The notes under the pieces: model-generated
What the model was told of the DNA's origin: nothing
Database searches by the model: none
Seen by the model: the letters and a program-made list of their open reading frames with translations, nothing else
Part shown: in pieces, positions 1 to 7,296 of the stretch
Position numbering within the stretch: the stretch's first letter is position 1
How the letters are laid out: each line of letters starts with the position of its first letter
Program-made: the position numbers and the translations under genes
NCBI GenBank assembly: GCA_016191565.1
Contig: JACPWA010000013.1
Coordinates: forward strand, 1 to 9,959
DNA from: Simkania negevensis
GTDB taxonomy: Bacteria; Chlamydiota; Chlamydiia; Chlamydiales; Simkaniaceae
Direction: 5' to 3'
DNA: 9,959 nt

Positions 1-3000
1 CTCGTCGTAATTTTCTAGAAGGTTGGATTTCCAATCGAGCAAGTAATAAAACCCCTGATGGAAAAACACTAGATCGATAAATCCTTTCATCATTTCTGTG
101 GAGGAAAGGGGATGAAAAAATTCCACCTCGGGATGGAGCGACTGAGGAGGGATCTCTTCTAGAGTAAATAGCCCTTGAGGAGAAGGGAGAGGTGTTTTAA
201 AGGAGTTTTCGAGGAGAGCAGTAATCTGCTCTTTAAAAGAGCGCAAGGGAGAAAATCTAAGTTCAGATTCGACTAAAAAGTCGATCTCCTTTTTTTGATA
301 AGGAAAAGTGAGAGCTTCTTCTATGATTTTTTCTAAAAGGGAATGCAGGAGATGCCCTGTTTCTATTCCAGGGGGGAGATCGGTAGGAAGAAGTTTCTTT
401 TTGGTAAAAGAAGGGGAGCTAGTATGTGTGGTAAGGGAAGAAAAGGAGTGAAGAAAAAGGGGAGGAAAAAAGAAAGAAGAGGAAGAGGGAGGCTGGAGCT
501 CTGGAAGAGAAGAAACGATCTGATTTTCTAAACTAGTTGTTTCTTTTATTATCTCTTCATAAGAAGCGCCGATTTGCTTAAGAGTTTGTTCTAAGGGAAA
601 AGAGAATTTACTGAGGAGAAGCTCCATAGGGGAGAGAGCAGAAAGAGGCAGCTTTTCCTTATCAGAAGCATTGAGGAGAAGAGGGACGTAGAGTCTTTTT
701 TTGGCCCTTGTGAGAGCAACATAGAGCTGTCTTAGCTTCTCTCCTTGCTGACTTTTTAAAGCTTTTTGCCATTCTTCCCCCTCTTCTTTATTCACAAAAC
801 CAGGTGACTTGCGATATAGAAGCCATTTTTTCTTATGCCTGACCAAAGGGTCAATTTCTATATGTCGACTGGCAAGTCCGAGAGCAAACACAATTTCAAA
901 TTCTAGCCCTTTGCTCTTATGAATAGTGGAAATGGTAACCCCTTCTTCATGAGAGAGCTGTTCTTTTTTCCCTTTTTCCTTTTCTTCCTTACTGAGGCTT
1001 TCTAAAAATACAATCAAATCAAAGGGAGAGGCTTGCGTGGCAGCATGTTGATCGATCAAGAGGGAGGAGAGTTTTCTTAGATCGGCAAAAGCTTCGATCT
1101 CTTTTTTTTCTAAAAGGTGAAGGGAAAGGCTTTTTTGAAAGATCCAGTTCTCATTCCAGATCTGATCCATCACTTGTAGGAGCCCTTCCTTATGAAAGAG
1201 ATAGTGGAGCTGATGAAAAAAAGCGAGGTAGGGAGGAGCAAGGGTCTCATTTTTTAGCTCCTGGTGGGAAAGATTAAAAAGGGGGTGGGAGAGAAGCTTT
1301 TGGAGTTCTTTGAGATCGGAGGGAAAGGCAAGAAGTTTTATCAAAGAAAGAAACAGAGAAAAGGAAGGGGCTTCTTCAATCGATTCTTGCGCAGTCGATT
1401 GGGTGGGAATTCCCTCTTTTTCTAAAAACTGTTTTAACCGCCTTCCTTGGTAGCGATCTTTAACAAGGATGGCAAAATCAGAAAAAGGGAAGGCATGTGT
1501 TTTCCTAAGAGCATGGATCTCACGGGCGATAAAATGAAAAAAAAAGGGATTTTCTTTTCCTTTCTCTTTCTTTCCCATAAAGAAATGAACTGGTTTTTTT
1601 TTATCATAAAAAGAGGTGCTTACAGCCCCTTCTTTTTTTTTCACGGGAAGGTATTCGATTGTGAGGGGGTGATCCCCAAGAGAGAGCCACTCTCCTAGGG
1701 TTTCTTTAGAAAAGAGACGATTGAGTATTTCAAGGAGCTTTGGCTCTGAGCGGTAGTTTATGTCTAAAAATGCTTTGTTTTTCACTTCTTCAGCTGCTTT
1801 TAAATAGGTAAAGAGATCTGCATTTCTAAATGAGTAGATTGATTGCTTTGGATCGCCAATCAGATAAAAAGAGGGAAGAGGAGAGAGGGGATCGAGAAAA
1901 AGAGAGCGAAAAATCTCCCACTGTAGAGGATCAGTATCTTGAAACTCATCGATAAGCGCTGCTCGATATCTGGTTTGCAGTTTTTTTAAAAAAGGAGGAT
2001 ATTGGAGTGCTTTGGCCATCTGTTTAATCAGATCATCAGGGGTCAAAATTTCTTCGAGGGATTTCATTTTTTTTATCTGCTCTCTTGCTTCTGCAGCGAT
2101 CCGAAATAGGGTATGGGTCGGCTGCTGTCCTTCTTGAATGATTGGAAGAAGAAGGGCTCTGATCTGATGCAAGGGGAGAAGTATAGAAGGAGGAGGGGGC
2201 TCTTTCCTTTTTTTTAAATTTTCCTCTGCTAAAAGTTCTAAAAAGGAGGGAGAGTCTTCTAAAAGAAGGTCGAATTGCTCTGCATCGATTTTTTTTGTTT
2301 CAAGAGAAGCAGCGAGTATTTTAATTTGTTTTTCTATCTCAAAATGCAGTTTTCCTTCTCGATTGGTCATCTGGTTAAAGTAGGGGATGATTTCGAGAAA
2401 GTTTGGAGAAAGGGGAGATATCTGGAGAGCATCTTGAAACATTTTAAGTAAGGTGCTGAAGTCAGGAAGGGAGGGGAGGAGACCTTCTTGTTCTATCAAG
2501 GTGAGAAGTTTTTGTTCGAGGTTTTTTATTTCTCCTCCCATATTCTTGAGAAGAAGAGCAATCTGAGAAGGGCTATAGGAAAAGGGAGAAAGAGAGGTTG
2601 TAAGAAAATCGCGTATCTCTTGCAATAAAACCTCTTTTGAAAACTGCTGCTCCTGATGGCTATGGAGGAAAGCAATCTTCCCTTCGAAGGCATACTCGCT
2701 GAGCATCTTTTGGCAAAAGCCGTGGATGGTAAAAATCTGCATCTGATCGAGAAAAGCAAGTGCTCTTTCTAAATAAAAGAGGGCGCGGCTTTTTCTTTCT
2801 TCTCCTCCACTGCGTAGAGCTTCTATATAAGGGAAAGGAGAAGGGTTATTACTTTGTAAAAGATGAAAAAGCTGCTCTAGATTTTCTTTGATTCTCACTT
2901 TAAGTTCCCGAGTGGCAGCCCTTGTAAAGGTCACTACTAAAATTTCCTCAACCAAAAAAGGGAGAGGGGGCTCTTCAGTGAGAAGCATCTGAGCAAACAA

Positions 3001-3099
3001 ATGCTTTAGAGCAAAGGTTTTTCCTGTCCCTGCCGAGGCTTCAAGAATGTGGTGGCCCAAAAGAGGGGCCTCTTTTTCTAAGCAATTAAAGTGAGACAT
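1..3099 (-). CDS. recB: RecBCD helicase-nuclease subunit RecB (3' end beyond window)
   Basis: RecB is the 3'-5' SF1A helicase and nuclease subunit of RecBCD, which unwinds and trims double-strand DNA ends before RecA loading. The frame is open from ATG 3099 to the window edge (1033 residues). Helicase motifs occur in family order: Walker A ASAGTGKT (21-28), VVTFTRAAT, FTIHGFCQ, IDEFQDTDP (383-391), IGDPKQSIYSFR (GDPKQ at 415-419), NYRSEP, TIHKSKGLE (725-733) and LYVALTRAKK (792-801). A Ser/Phe/Pro-rich linker leads to the nuclease domain, with GHLLHSLLE (His919) and GFIDLVF...LLDWKS. Asp1009, Asp1022 and Lys1024 match the spacing of the E. coli catalytic Asp1067/Asp1080/Lys1082. E. coli RecB has 1180 residues, so the missing tail should be short. 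Only a weak GAGG precedes the ATG, about 11 bases away. recD lies divergently upstream; recC is not adjacent on this side. Confidence 0.97.
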   Translation of the reverse strand, partial: MSHFNCLEKEAPLLGHHILEASAGTGKTFALKHLFAQMLLTEEPPLPFLVEEILVVTFTRAATRELKVRIKENLEQLFHLLQSNNPSPFPYIEALRSGGEERKSRALFYLERALAFLDQMQIFTIHGFCQKMLSEYAFEGKIAFLHSHQEQQFSKEVLLQEIRDFLTTSLSPFSYSPSQIALLLKNMGGEIKNLEQKLLTLIEQEGLLPSLPDFSTLLKMFQDALQISPLSPNFLEIIPYFNQMTNREGKLHFEIEKQIKILAASLETKKIDAEQFDLLLEDSPSFLELLAEENLKKRKEPPPPSILLPLHQIRALLLPIIQEGQQPTHTLFRIAAEAREQIKKMKSLEEILTPDDLIKQMAKALQYPPFLKKLQTRYRAALIDEFQDTDPLQWEIFRSLFLDPLSPLPSFYLIGDPKQSIYSFRNADLFTYLKAAEEVKNKAFLDINYRSEPKLLEILNRLFSKETLGEWLSLGDHPLTIEYLPVKKKEGAVSTSFYDKKKPVHFFMGKKEKGKENPFFFHFIAREIHALRKTHAFPFSDFAILVKDRYQGRRLKQFLEKEGIPTQSTAQESIEEAPSFSLFLSLIKLLAFPSDLKELQKLLSHPLFNLSHQELKNETLAPPYLAFFHQLHYLFHKEGLLQVMDQIWNENWIFQKSLSLHLLEKKEIEAFADLRKLSSLLIDQHAATQASPFDLIVFLESLSKEEKEKGKKEQLSHEEGVTISTIHKSKGLEFEIVFALGLASRHIEIDPLVRHKKKWLLYRKSPGFVNKEEGEEWQKALKSQQGEKLRQLYVALTRAKKRLYVPLLLNASDKEKLPLSALSPMELLLSKFSFPLEQTLKQIGASYEEIIKETTSLENQIVSSLPELQPPSSSSFFFPPLFLHSFSSLTTHTSSPSFTKKKLLPTDLPPGIETGHLLHSLLEKIIEEALTFPYQKKEIDFLVESELRFSPLRSFKEQITALLENSFKTPLPSPQGLFTLEEIPPQSLHPEVEFFHPLSSTEMMKGFIDLVFFHQGFYYLLDWKSNLLENYDE
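450..492. repeat. 43-bp uninterrupted homopurine tract inside recB
   Basis: Every base from 450 to 492 on the plus strand is A or G, so the recB coding strand is pure pyrimidine here. It encodes Pro-Pro-Ser4-Phe3-Pro-Pro-Leu-Phe-Leu in the linker between the helicase core and the nuclease domain. Purine richness is general in this window, but this is the longest pure stretch I noticed. It could form triplex DNA or simply reflect loose constraint on a linker. Confidence 0.85.
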
Positions 3100-3219
3100 A
3101 TTAGATTAGCCCTCTTTCAGACTCCGTTTGTTTGCTAAAACTACAATTTTACTGATGCTTGGTATAAAACGCGCCATTTTTTCAAACGAAAGTGCATTGT
3201 AAAAGAACTCTATCCTGTT

Positions 3220-3248
3220 ATCATCCGTGGTTGACAAGAGGATGTCAA
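3220..3248 (-). promoter_or_regulatory. Candidate sigma-70/sigma-66 promoter of recB
   Basis: Reading the minus strand, a perfect -35 box TTGACA (3248-3243) is separated by exactly 17 bases from GATGAT (3225-3220), which matches TATAAT at four of six positions. Transcription would start near 3213, giving a leader of about 114 bases before the recB ATG. The spacing and perfect -35 make it the best promoter candidate in the recB-recD gap; no experiment supports it. Confidence 0.5.
3231..3248. repeat. Perfect 6-bp inverted repeat overlapping the recB -35 box
   Basis: TTGACA, six bases, TGTCAA forms an 18-bp dyad in the divergent recB-recD gap. Its right arm is the minus-strand -35 box of the recB promoter candidate. 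Its left arm is a plus-strand TTGACA, but no good -10 lies 16-18 bases downstream of it. The dyad could be an operator, or the coincidence of two -35-like hexamers. Confidence 0.4.
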
Positions 3249-3305
3249 GAGAGCTCGTTGAAAATTTCCCAAAACCTTATGATCAAACTCTTTTAGAGGA
3301 AAAGA

Positions 3306-4979
3306 ATGAAATCGGAAAACCCCTTTTGCAGTGAATTAGTCGAGCAGGGGCTCTTGCAGCTATCTGATCTGATCTTTGCTAAAAACCTTGTGAAAGAAAA
3401 CCAACTTGCTTTTATGACCCTTCTTTTTGCTTTTACCCGCCTTGGTCATCTCTGCATGGAGATAGGAGAGAAGATCTTTCCTAGTTTATCTGAGCTTGGA
3501 GGCAATGAAGGGCAGCTAAAGAGATTGGAGGAGGAGGTGCGAAGAGCAGAAGAAGAGCTTCCTCCTGATTTAGTCGAAAAGCTCTCCCTTCAGCAGATGA
3601 GATTTGAAAAGCCGGTGGGGAGGTGGAACAATCGCTACTATTTGCAGAGAAGCTGGGTACTAGAATCGAACGTGGTGAAAGAACTAGAAAGGCTTTTAAA
3701 AAGAGACCTCTCCGCTGTAAAACCGCTTTACATTGAAAAGGTCGAAGGAGTGAACCAAGAGCAGGAGGAAGCGATAAAAAAAATACTGCTGCAGCATTTC
3801 TCTCTTCTTATTGGCGGTCCTGGCACTGGGAAAACCTATACAATTACACGTCTCGTAGAGCTTTTTTTAAAAGAAGAGGAGGGGAGGGTGCTTATTGCTG
3901 CGCCCACAGGGAAAGCAGCAGCAGAGCTTAAGAGTAGATTTGAAACATTTCCAGAAAAGCGACTTCAGATTGGAACGTTGCATGCCCTTCTTGGGGTCAG
4001 GGAGTTTGCCGACCTGGTTTATAGCCTCCCTTTCTTAAGTGAGCAACTGATTATCATTGATGAGTGTTCGATGATTGATGTCGCTCTTTGGGGAGCCCTT
4101 CTTCGGGCTATTCGAGGAGGATCGAGGGTGGTGCTTGTAGGGGATCCTAACCAGCTTCCTCCCGTAGAAACAGGAACTCTTTATAAAGAGCTTGCAACTT
4201 TTTTTAAAGAAAAAATGAGCTCCTCTTTGGTCTCTTTAGAGCAGTGCATGCGGATAGAAAGCAGAGAAATCCTTGCCTTAGCAGCTGAAGTAAAACAGGG
4301 GAACATTTCTCCTTCTTTTTTTGCTGGAAAAGAAGAGAGCAATCTTTCCTACTATGATCTTAAGGAAGTTTCTTTCGATCTTCAACAATTTAGCTCTTAT
4401 TTTCCTAGACCTTCAGCAAAAATCCTTGAGCCTCTCCTTCTTTTTAAAGAAAGAAAGCGATTTCAAGTTCTTTCCTCTTTAAAAAATGGTCCTTACGGGA
4501 TGGAAGAGATCAATCGCTTTTTTTGGGAACTTTATAGCTCAGAGTGGAAAGAAGGAGATCTTTGGGCTGTTCCAATCATCATCACCAAAACAAGTTATTC
4601 GCTTAGTCTAATCAATGGAGAAATTGGATTTTTGCTGAAAAAATCCCCTTTCTTCTCTCTAGATGCTAGAGAAGAGGCGATATTTTTAGATGGAGAAAAA
4701 GATGGAAAAGTGCGCACTTTGCTTGCCGCTCTTTTGCCCCCTTTTTCTCTTGCTTATGCTCTTTCTGTACATAAAAGCCAGGGAAGTGAGTATGAAAGGG
4801 TGGCTCTCTTTCTTCCAGAAGGGTCAGAAGTATTTGGGCGGGAAATTCTCTATACAGGGATTACTCGAGCTAGAAAAAAATTAGAAATCATTGGAGAAAA
4901 AGGAGTGATTGAAAAATGCTTACAAAAAACCTCAGAAAAATTTTCTGGTATTGGACAAAGGCTTCAAAGTGGGAGGTAG
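3306..4979 (+). CDS. recD: RecBCD helicase subunit RecD
   Basis: RecD is the 5'-3' SF1B helicase of RecBCD, the fast motor on the 5'-ended strand. The 557-residue protein is close to E. coli RecD (608), so it is the RecBCD-type RecD and not the longer RecD2. The N-terminal domain (1-145), which in E. coli contacts RecB, includes the family-like YYLQRSWVLES (111-121). Helicase motifs follow: VNQEQEEAI (149-157), Walker A GGPGTGKT (170-177), AAPTGKAAAEL (198-208), DECS (252-255), GDPNQLPP (279-286), SVHKSQGSEY (487-496) and YTGITRARKK (516-525, arginine finger Arg521). The start is supported by AGAGGA five bases upstream and by alignment with the RecD N-terminus. Its end overlaps the next gene by 64 bases. 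It diverges from recB, whereas in E. coli recB and recD are co-directional. Confidence 0.96.
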   Translation: MKSENPFCSELVEQGLLQLSDLIFAKNLVKENQLAFMTLLFAFTRLGHLCMEIGEKIFPSLSELGGNEGQLKRLEEEVRRAEEELPPDLVEKLSLQQMRFEKPVGRWNNRYYLQRSWVLESNVVKELERLLKRDLSAVKPLYIEKVEGVNQEQEEAIKKILLQHFSLLIGGPGTGKTYTITRLVELFLKEEEGRVLIAAPTGKAAAELKSRFETFPEKRLQIGTLHALLGVREFADLVYSLPFLSEQLIIIDECSMIDVALWGALLRAIRGGSRVVLVGDPNQLPPVETGTLYKELATFFKEKMSSSLVSLEQCMRIESREILALAAEVKQGNISPSFFAGKEESNLSYYDLKEVSFDLQQFSSYFPRPSAKILEPLLLFKERKRFQVLSSLKNGPYGMEEINRFFWELYSSEWKEGDLWAVPIIITKTSYSLSLINGEIGFLLKKSPFFSLDAREEAIFLDGEKDGKVRTLLAALLPPFSLAYALSVHKSQGSEYERVALFLPEGSEVFGREILYTGITRARKKLEIIGEKGVIEKCLQKTSEKFSGIGQRLQSGR

Positions 4980-6400
4980 CACTACTTTTTTCTCTTTTCT
5001 TCTTTCACGTTCTTTCCGCTTTAGAACCTTCCACTTTGCAAAAACAGATCGAAGAGATTTTACAAAATAGTGCTTTTGATGAACATGTGGGAGTAGAGAT
5101 TTTTTCTTTAAGCAAAGGAAAAGTCCTGTATCAGAAAAACTCTCAGCATCGGTTTATCCCCTCAAGCAGTATTAAGCTGTTTGTGGCCGCCGCTGCTCTT
5201 GATCTTTTAGGGGCAGAGTTTACCTTTCAGACGAAACTTTTTTCCGATGGGAAAATTGCGGAAGGGAAACTGGAAGGAGATCTTTATCTTGTAGGGGGAG
5301 GGGATCCCTCGCTTTTGGCTGTAGATCTAGAAGAGCTTGCCTCTCAGCTCAAGAAAAAAGGGATTGAAAAGATCGAGGGAGATCTTTTCTTCGATCTCTC
5401 TCTCTTTGATCAGGTTTCACAAGGACCTGGCTGGATGTGGGATGAAGAGCCCGCCTTTTGGTGCGCTCCCCTTTCGCCTCTCAATGTAGAGCATAATTGC
5501 GTAGAAATTACCATTCACCCGCGCGGTGAGGATCATCAACACTCTTTGCTATCTTTTGCCCCCTCTTGTGATTATGTAGATGTAAAAAATGAACTTCAGG
5601 TTCAGGTAGGAAAGAAGGGGAAAGATTTTAAGATCGCTTTAAAAAAGGGGGAGAAAAAAACGGTGTTTCAGGTGCAAGGAAAAATCGGTTCCCTTCATGA
5701 AACTGTTTCTACCAAGATGCCTGTAAAAAAGCCTGGCCAATATACCGCTTCCCTTTTTCGCTTTTTTTTAAAGAAGAAAGGGATCCTTTTTTCAGGAAAG
5801 ACAAGAATGAAAGCTCTATCCAAAAATGCCACCCTTCTTGCTATGCATCATTCTCCGCCGCTCAAAGAGCTTTTAAAAAGTGTGTTAAAAGAATCTGATA
5901 ACTTATATGCCAATGTTCTCTTTAAGTTTTTAGGAATGAAAAAGTTTGGCAGACCAGGTACATGGGAAAAAGGGGGGCGTGCTACTTTGGACTTTCTCAG
6001 CAAAAGGGCAGGATTGGATACAAAAGAAATGGTCATTGTTGATGGAGATGGAGAGTCGCGCTATAACTTAGTCTCTCCCCATCAGATGGTCACTTTCCTT
6101 CGCTGGGCGCATAAAAACTTTCCTTATGCTAAAGAATTTCAGGAGGCCTTACCTCGCAATGGAATCGATGGTACCCTTAAAGGGAGGTTAAAAAATGCTT
6201 CTCTTATCGGCAAACTTGCCGCAAAGACAGGAACAATGACTGGAAATAGTTCTCTTTGTGGGTTTATTCAAAGTGAAAAAGGAGAGGAGCTTGCTTTTGC
6301 TATTCTGATCGGAGGGTTTGTAAAGCGCTGCGCAGAGGTGAAAAGCGAGGTTGAAGATGCAATCTGCACTCTCCTTATAGAAAAAGAAAATGATTCTTAG
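4916..6400 (+). CDS. dacB: D-alanyl-D-alanine carboxypeptidase/endopeptidase, PBP4 family (peptidase S13)
   Basis: S13 enzymes remove the terminal D-Ala of peptidoglycan stem peptides and cleave D-Ala-mDAP cross-links in the periplasm. All three penicillin-binding motifs are present: SxxK as SSIK (nucleophile Ser84, Lys87), SxN as Ser327-Asp328-Asn329, and KTG (437-439). The family-typical stretch VDGDGESRYNLVSP (375-388) lies between the last two. The long insert between SxxK and SxN (about residues 100-310) is characteristic of PBP4. A hydrophobic segment (about 20-33) followed by VLSA/LEPS looks like a signal peptide with cleavage after Ala35. Length 494 is normal. AAGGAG (4900-4905) sits 10 bases before the ATG, inside recD, so translation is probably coupled to recD. 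The functional link to RecD is not obvious. The closest alternative is another serine D,D-peptidase, which the large insert argues against. Confidence 0.93.
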   Translation: MLTKNLRKIFWYWTKASKWEVALLFSLFFFHVLSALEPSTLQKQIEEILQNSAFDEHVGVEIFSLSKGKVLYQKNSQHRFIPSSSIKLFVAAAALDLLGAEFTFQTKLFSDGKIAEGKLEGDLYLVGGGDPSLLAVDLEELASQLKKKGIEKIEGDLFFDLSLFDQVSQGPGWMWDEEPAFWCAPLSPLNVEHNCVEITIHPRGEDHQHSLLSFAPSCDYVDVKNELQVQVGKKGKDFKIALKKGEKKTVFQVQGKIGSLHETVSTKMPVKKPGQYTASLFRFFLKKKGILFSGKTRMKALSKNATLLAMHHSPPLKELLKSVLKESDNLYANVLFKFLGMKKFGRPGTWEKGGRATLDFLSKRAGLDTKEMVIVDGDGESRYNLVSPHQMVTFLRWAHKNFPYAKEFQEALPRNGIDGTLKGRLKNASLIGKLAAKTGTMTGNSSLCGFIQSEKGEELAFAILIGGFVKRCAEVKSEVEDAICTLLIEKENDS

Positions 6401-6432
6401 TTGCTCACTTTGTGCAAGCATAGTACTTTTTT
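6401..6432 (+). terminator. Weak candidate terminator after dacB
   Basis: TTGCTCA (6401-6407), loop CTT, TGTGCAA (6411-6417) gives six pairs with one T-T mismatch. A run of six T (6427-6432) follows nine bases later. Position right after the dacB stop favours termination, but the imperfect stem and distant T-run make it weak. Confidence 0.3.
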
Positions 6433-6434
6433 AC

Positions 6435-6464
6435 TTACAAACAAAAATTTTATTGTGATAGAAT
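6435..6464 (+). promoter_or_regulatory. Weak candidate promoter for the CaaX-box protein gene
   Basis: TAGAAT (6459-6464) matches TATAAT at five of six positions. The -35 is poor: TTACAA (6435-6440) at 18 bases. Transcription would start near 6471, leaving a leader of about 43 bases. A better-matched TTGAAA (6468-6473), 16 bases, AATAAA pair exists, but its start point would fall inside the Shine-Dalgarno. Confidence 0.25.
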
Positions 6465-6513
6465 CTCTTGAAAGCTAGAACTTGCTTTGAATAAACAGTA
6501 AGGATTGAGAATT

Positions 6514-7083
6514 ATGAGCTTTCTTGTCAGTTTCAGCCAAGTTAACCCTAAATATGTTGTCAGACAGGATTTATGGTGTGTTTCACGCATGAATATTACC
6601 GGGAGCTTAACTAAAGGGGGCGCTTCTATCGTCGTAGAGGGAATCGACAAAGATGGACAGAGGTTTGTGCGTCAATTTGATATTAAGGTCAGGGTAGTAG
6701 AAGAAACGGTGCAGGATATTATTCAATCAAGTTTAGGCAAGTATCAGGGATATGTTTCAGAGATTAGGGAATCTGAGCGTTATAGTTATTTACCAGGGCC
6801 AGGGCCTAAGCCTGAAACTTGGTTGCGCGAGCCAGATAAAGTGGAAGCCATGATGGAGAATATTAGAGAGCAACGAAGAAAAGTAGAAGAAGGGGACATT
6901 TTTCGACTTCGGGTGGCAGGAGCATGGCAAAGTGGCTGTCTAAGGGGAAACAGTGCACATGATTGCCTTGCATGGACTGAAGAAAAACTTAAAATTGCCG
7001 CAGCGGGAAGCTGGCGCACAACTACTATAGAGTCCATTGAAGCTACTTCTGATTCTAGAGCACGATCCTGTATTATTTTATAG
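6514..7083 (+). CDS. Orphan protein with C-terminal CaaX prenylation box; putative host-targeted effector
   Basis: I recognise no family for this 189-residue protein. AAGGA (6500-6504) lies nine bases before ATG 6514; a TTG at 6505 would abut the Shine-Dalgarno and is unlikely. Residues about 20-60 look beta-rich, followed by a helical, charged region with a Pro-Gly patch LPGPGPKP near 90-97 and a segment HDCLAWTEEKL. The last residues are SRARSCIIL: Cys186-Ile-Ile-Leu is a canonical CaaX box of the type favoured by geranylgeranyltransferase I, with two arginines just before it. Bacteria lack CaaX prenyltransferases, so such a tail makes sense only inside a eukaryotic host; Legionella effectors such as AnkB use this route. 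There is no signal peptide, membrane helix or nucleotide-binding motif. It stands alone between dacB and a convergent glycosyltransferase gene. The CDS is well supported; the effector role is inference. Confidence 0.85.
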   Translation: MSFLVSFSQVNPKYVVRQDLWCVSRMNITGSLTKGGASIVVEGIDKDGQRFVRQFDIKVRVVEETVQDIIQSSLGKYQGYVSEIRESERYSYLPGPGPKPETWLREPDKVEAMMENIREQRRKVEEGDIFRLRVAGAWQSGCLRGNSAHDCLAWTEEKLKIAAAGSWRTTTIESIEATSDSRARSCIIL

Positions 7084-7296
7084 TTGTGTAGATGAGGGAA
7101 AGCGGAGGTGGTTCGCAATAACATCCTCTATGTCTATAAATACCTTAGTCTGTCTATTTGAGCAAAGAAAGCATCTCTTTGCAAGCCGGCAACATATCTA
7201 AAAGTGGAAGTTTTAGGGCCTTTGTTCAACTTAAGTTACTCGGCTTAAGCAAAAGGAGAGTTATACTAAATGTAAGAAATAAAATGACTAAATTAG
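7084..7296. other. Convergent intergenic region with two hairpins
   Basis: This 213-base gap separates the ends of two convergent genes. It holds a 7-bp perfect stem, GCAAAGA (7162-7168) and TCTTTGC (7176-7182), with a 7-base loop. A second potential stem is formed by two CTTAAG copies about eight bases apart near 7230-7250. Neither is followed by a T-run on either strand, so neither is a clear intrinsic terminator. No credible coding sequence, tRNA or repeat is visible. Confidence 0.5.

Noticed and set aside
343..1698. Plus-strand ORFs at 343-531 and 1447-1698
   Set aside because: Both lie antisense to the conserved recB frame and encode Lys/Gly/Arg or Phe-rich low-complexity sequence produced by the purine tracts.
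3242..3334. 30-codon ORF overlapping the recD start, a possible leader peptide
   Set aside because: Its AAGAGG touches the ATG with no spacing, and it has no recognisable product. It would end just inside recD, so coupling is conceivable, but evidence is too thin to annotate.
6505..7083. Longer version of the CaaX protein from TTG 6505
   Set aside because: The AAGGA Shine-Dalgarno ends at 6504, leaving no spacing for TTG; ATG 6514 has nine bases.
6786..7124. 112-residue minus-strand ORF opposite the CaaX protein gene
   Set aside because: No Shine-Dalgarno or recognisable motif; it mirrors the plus-strand gene, which has a good start and a coherent protein.
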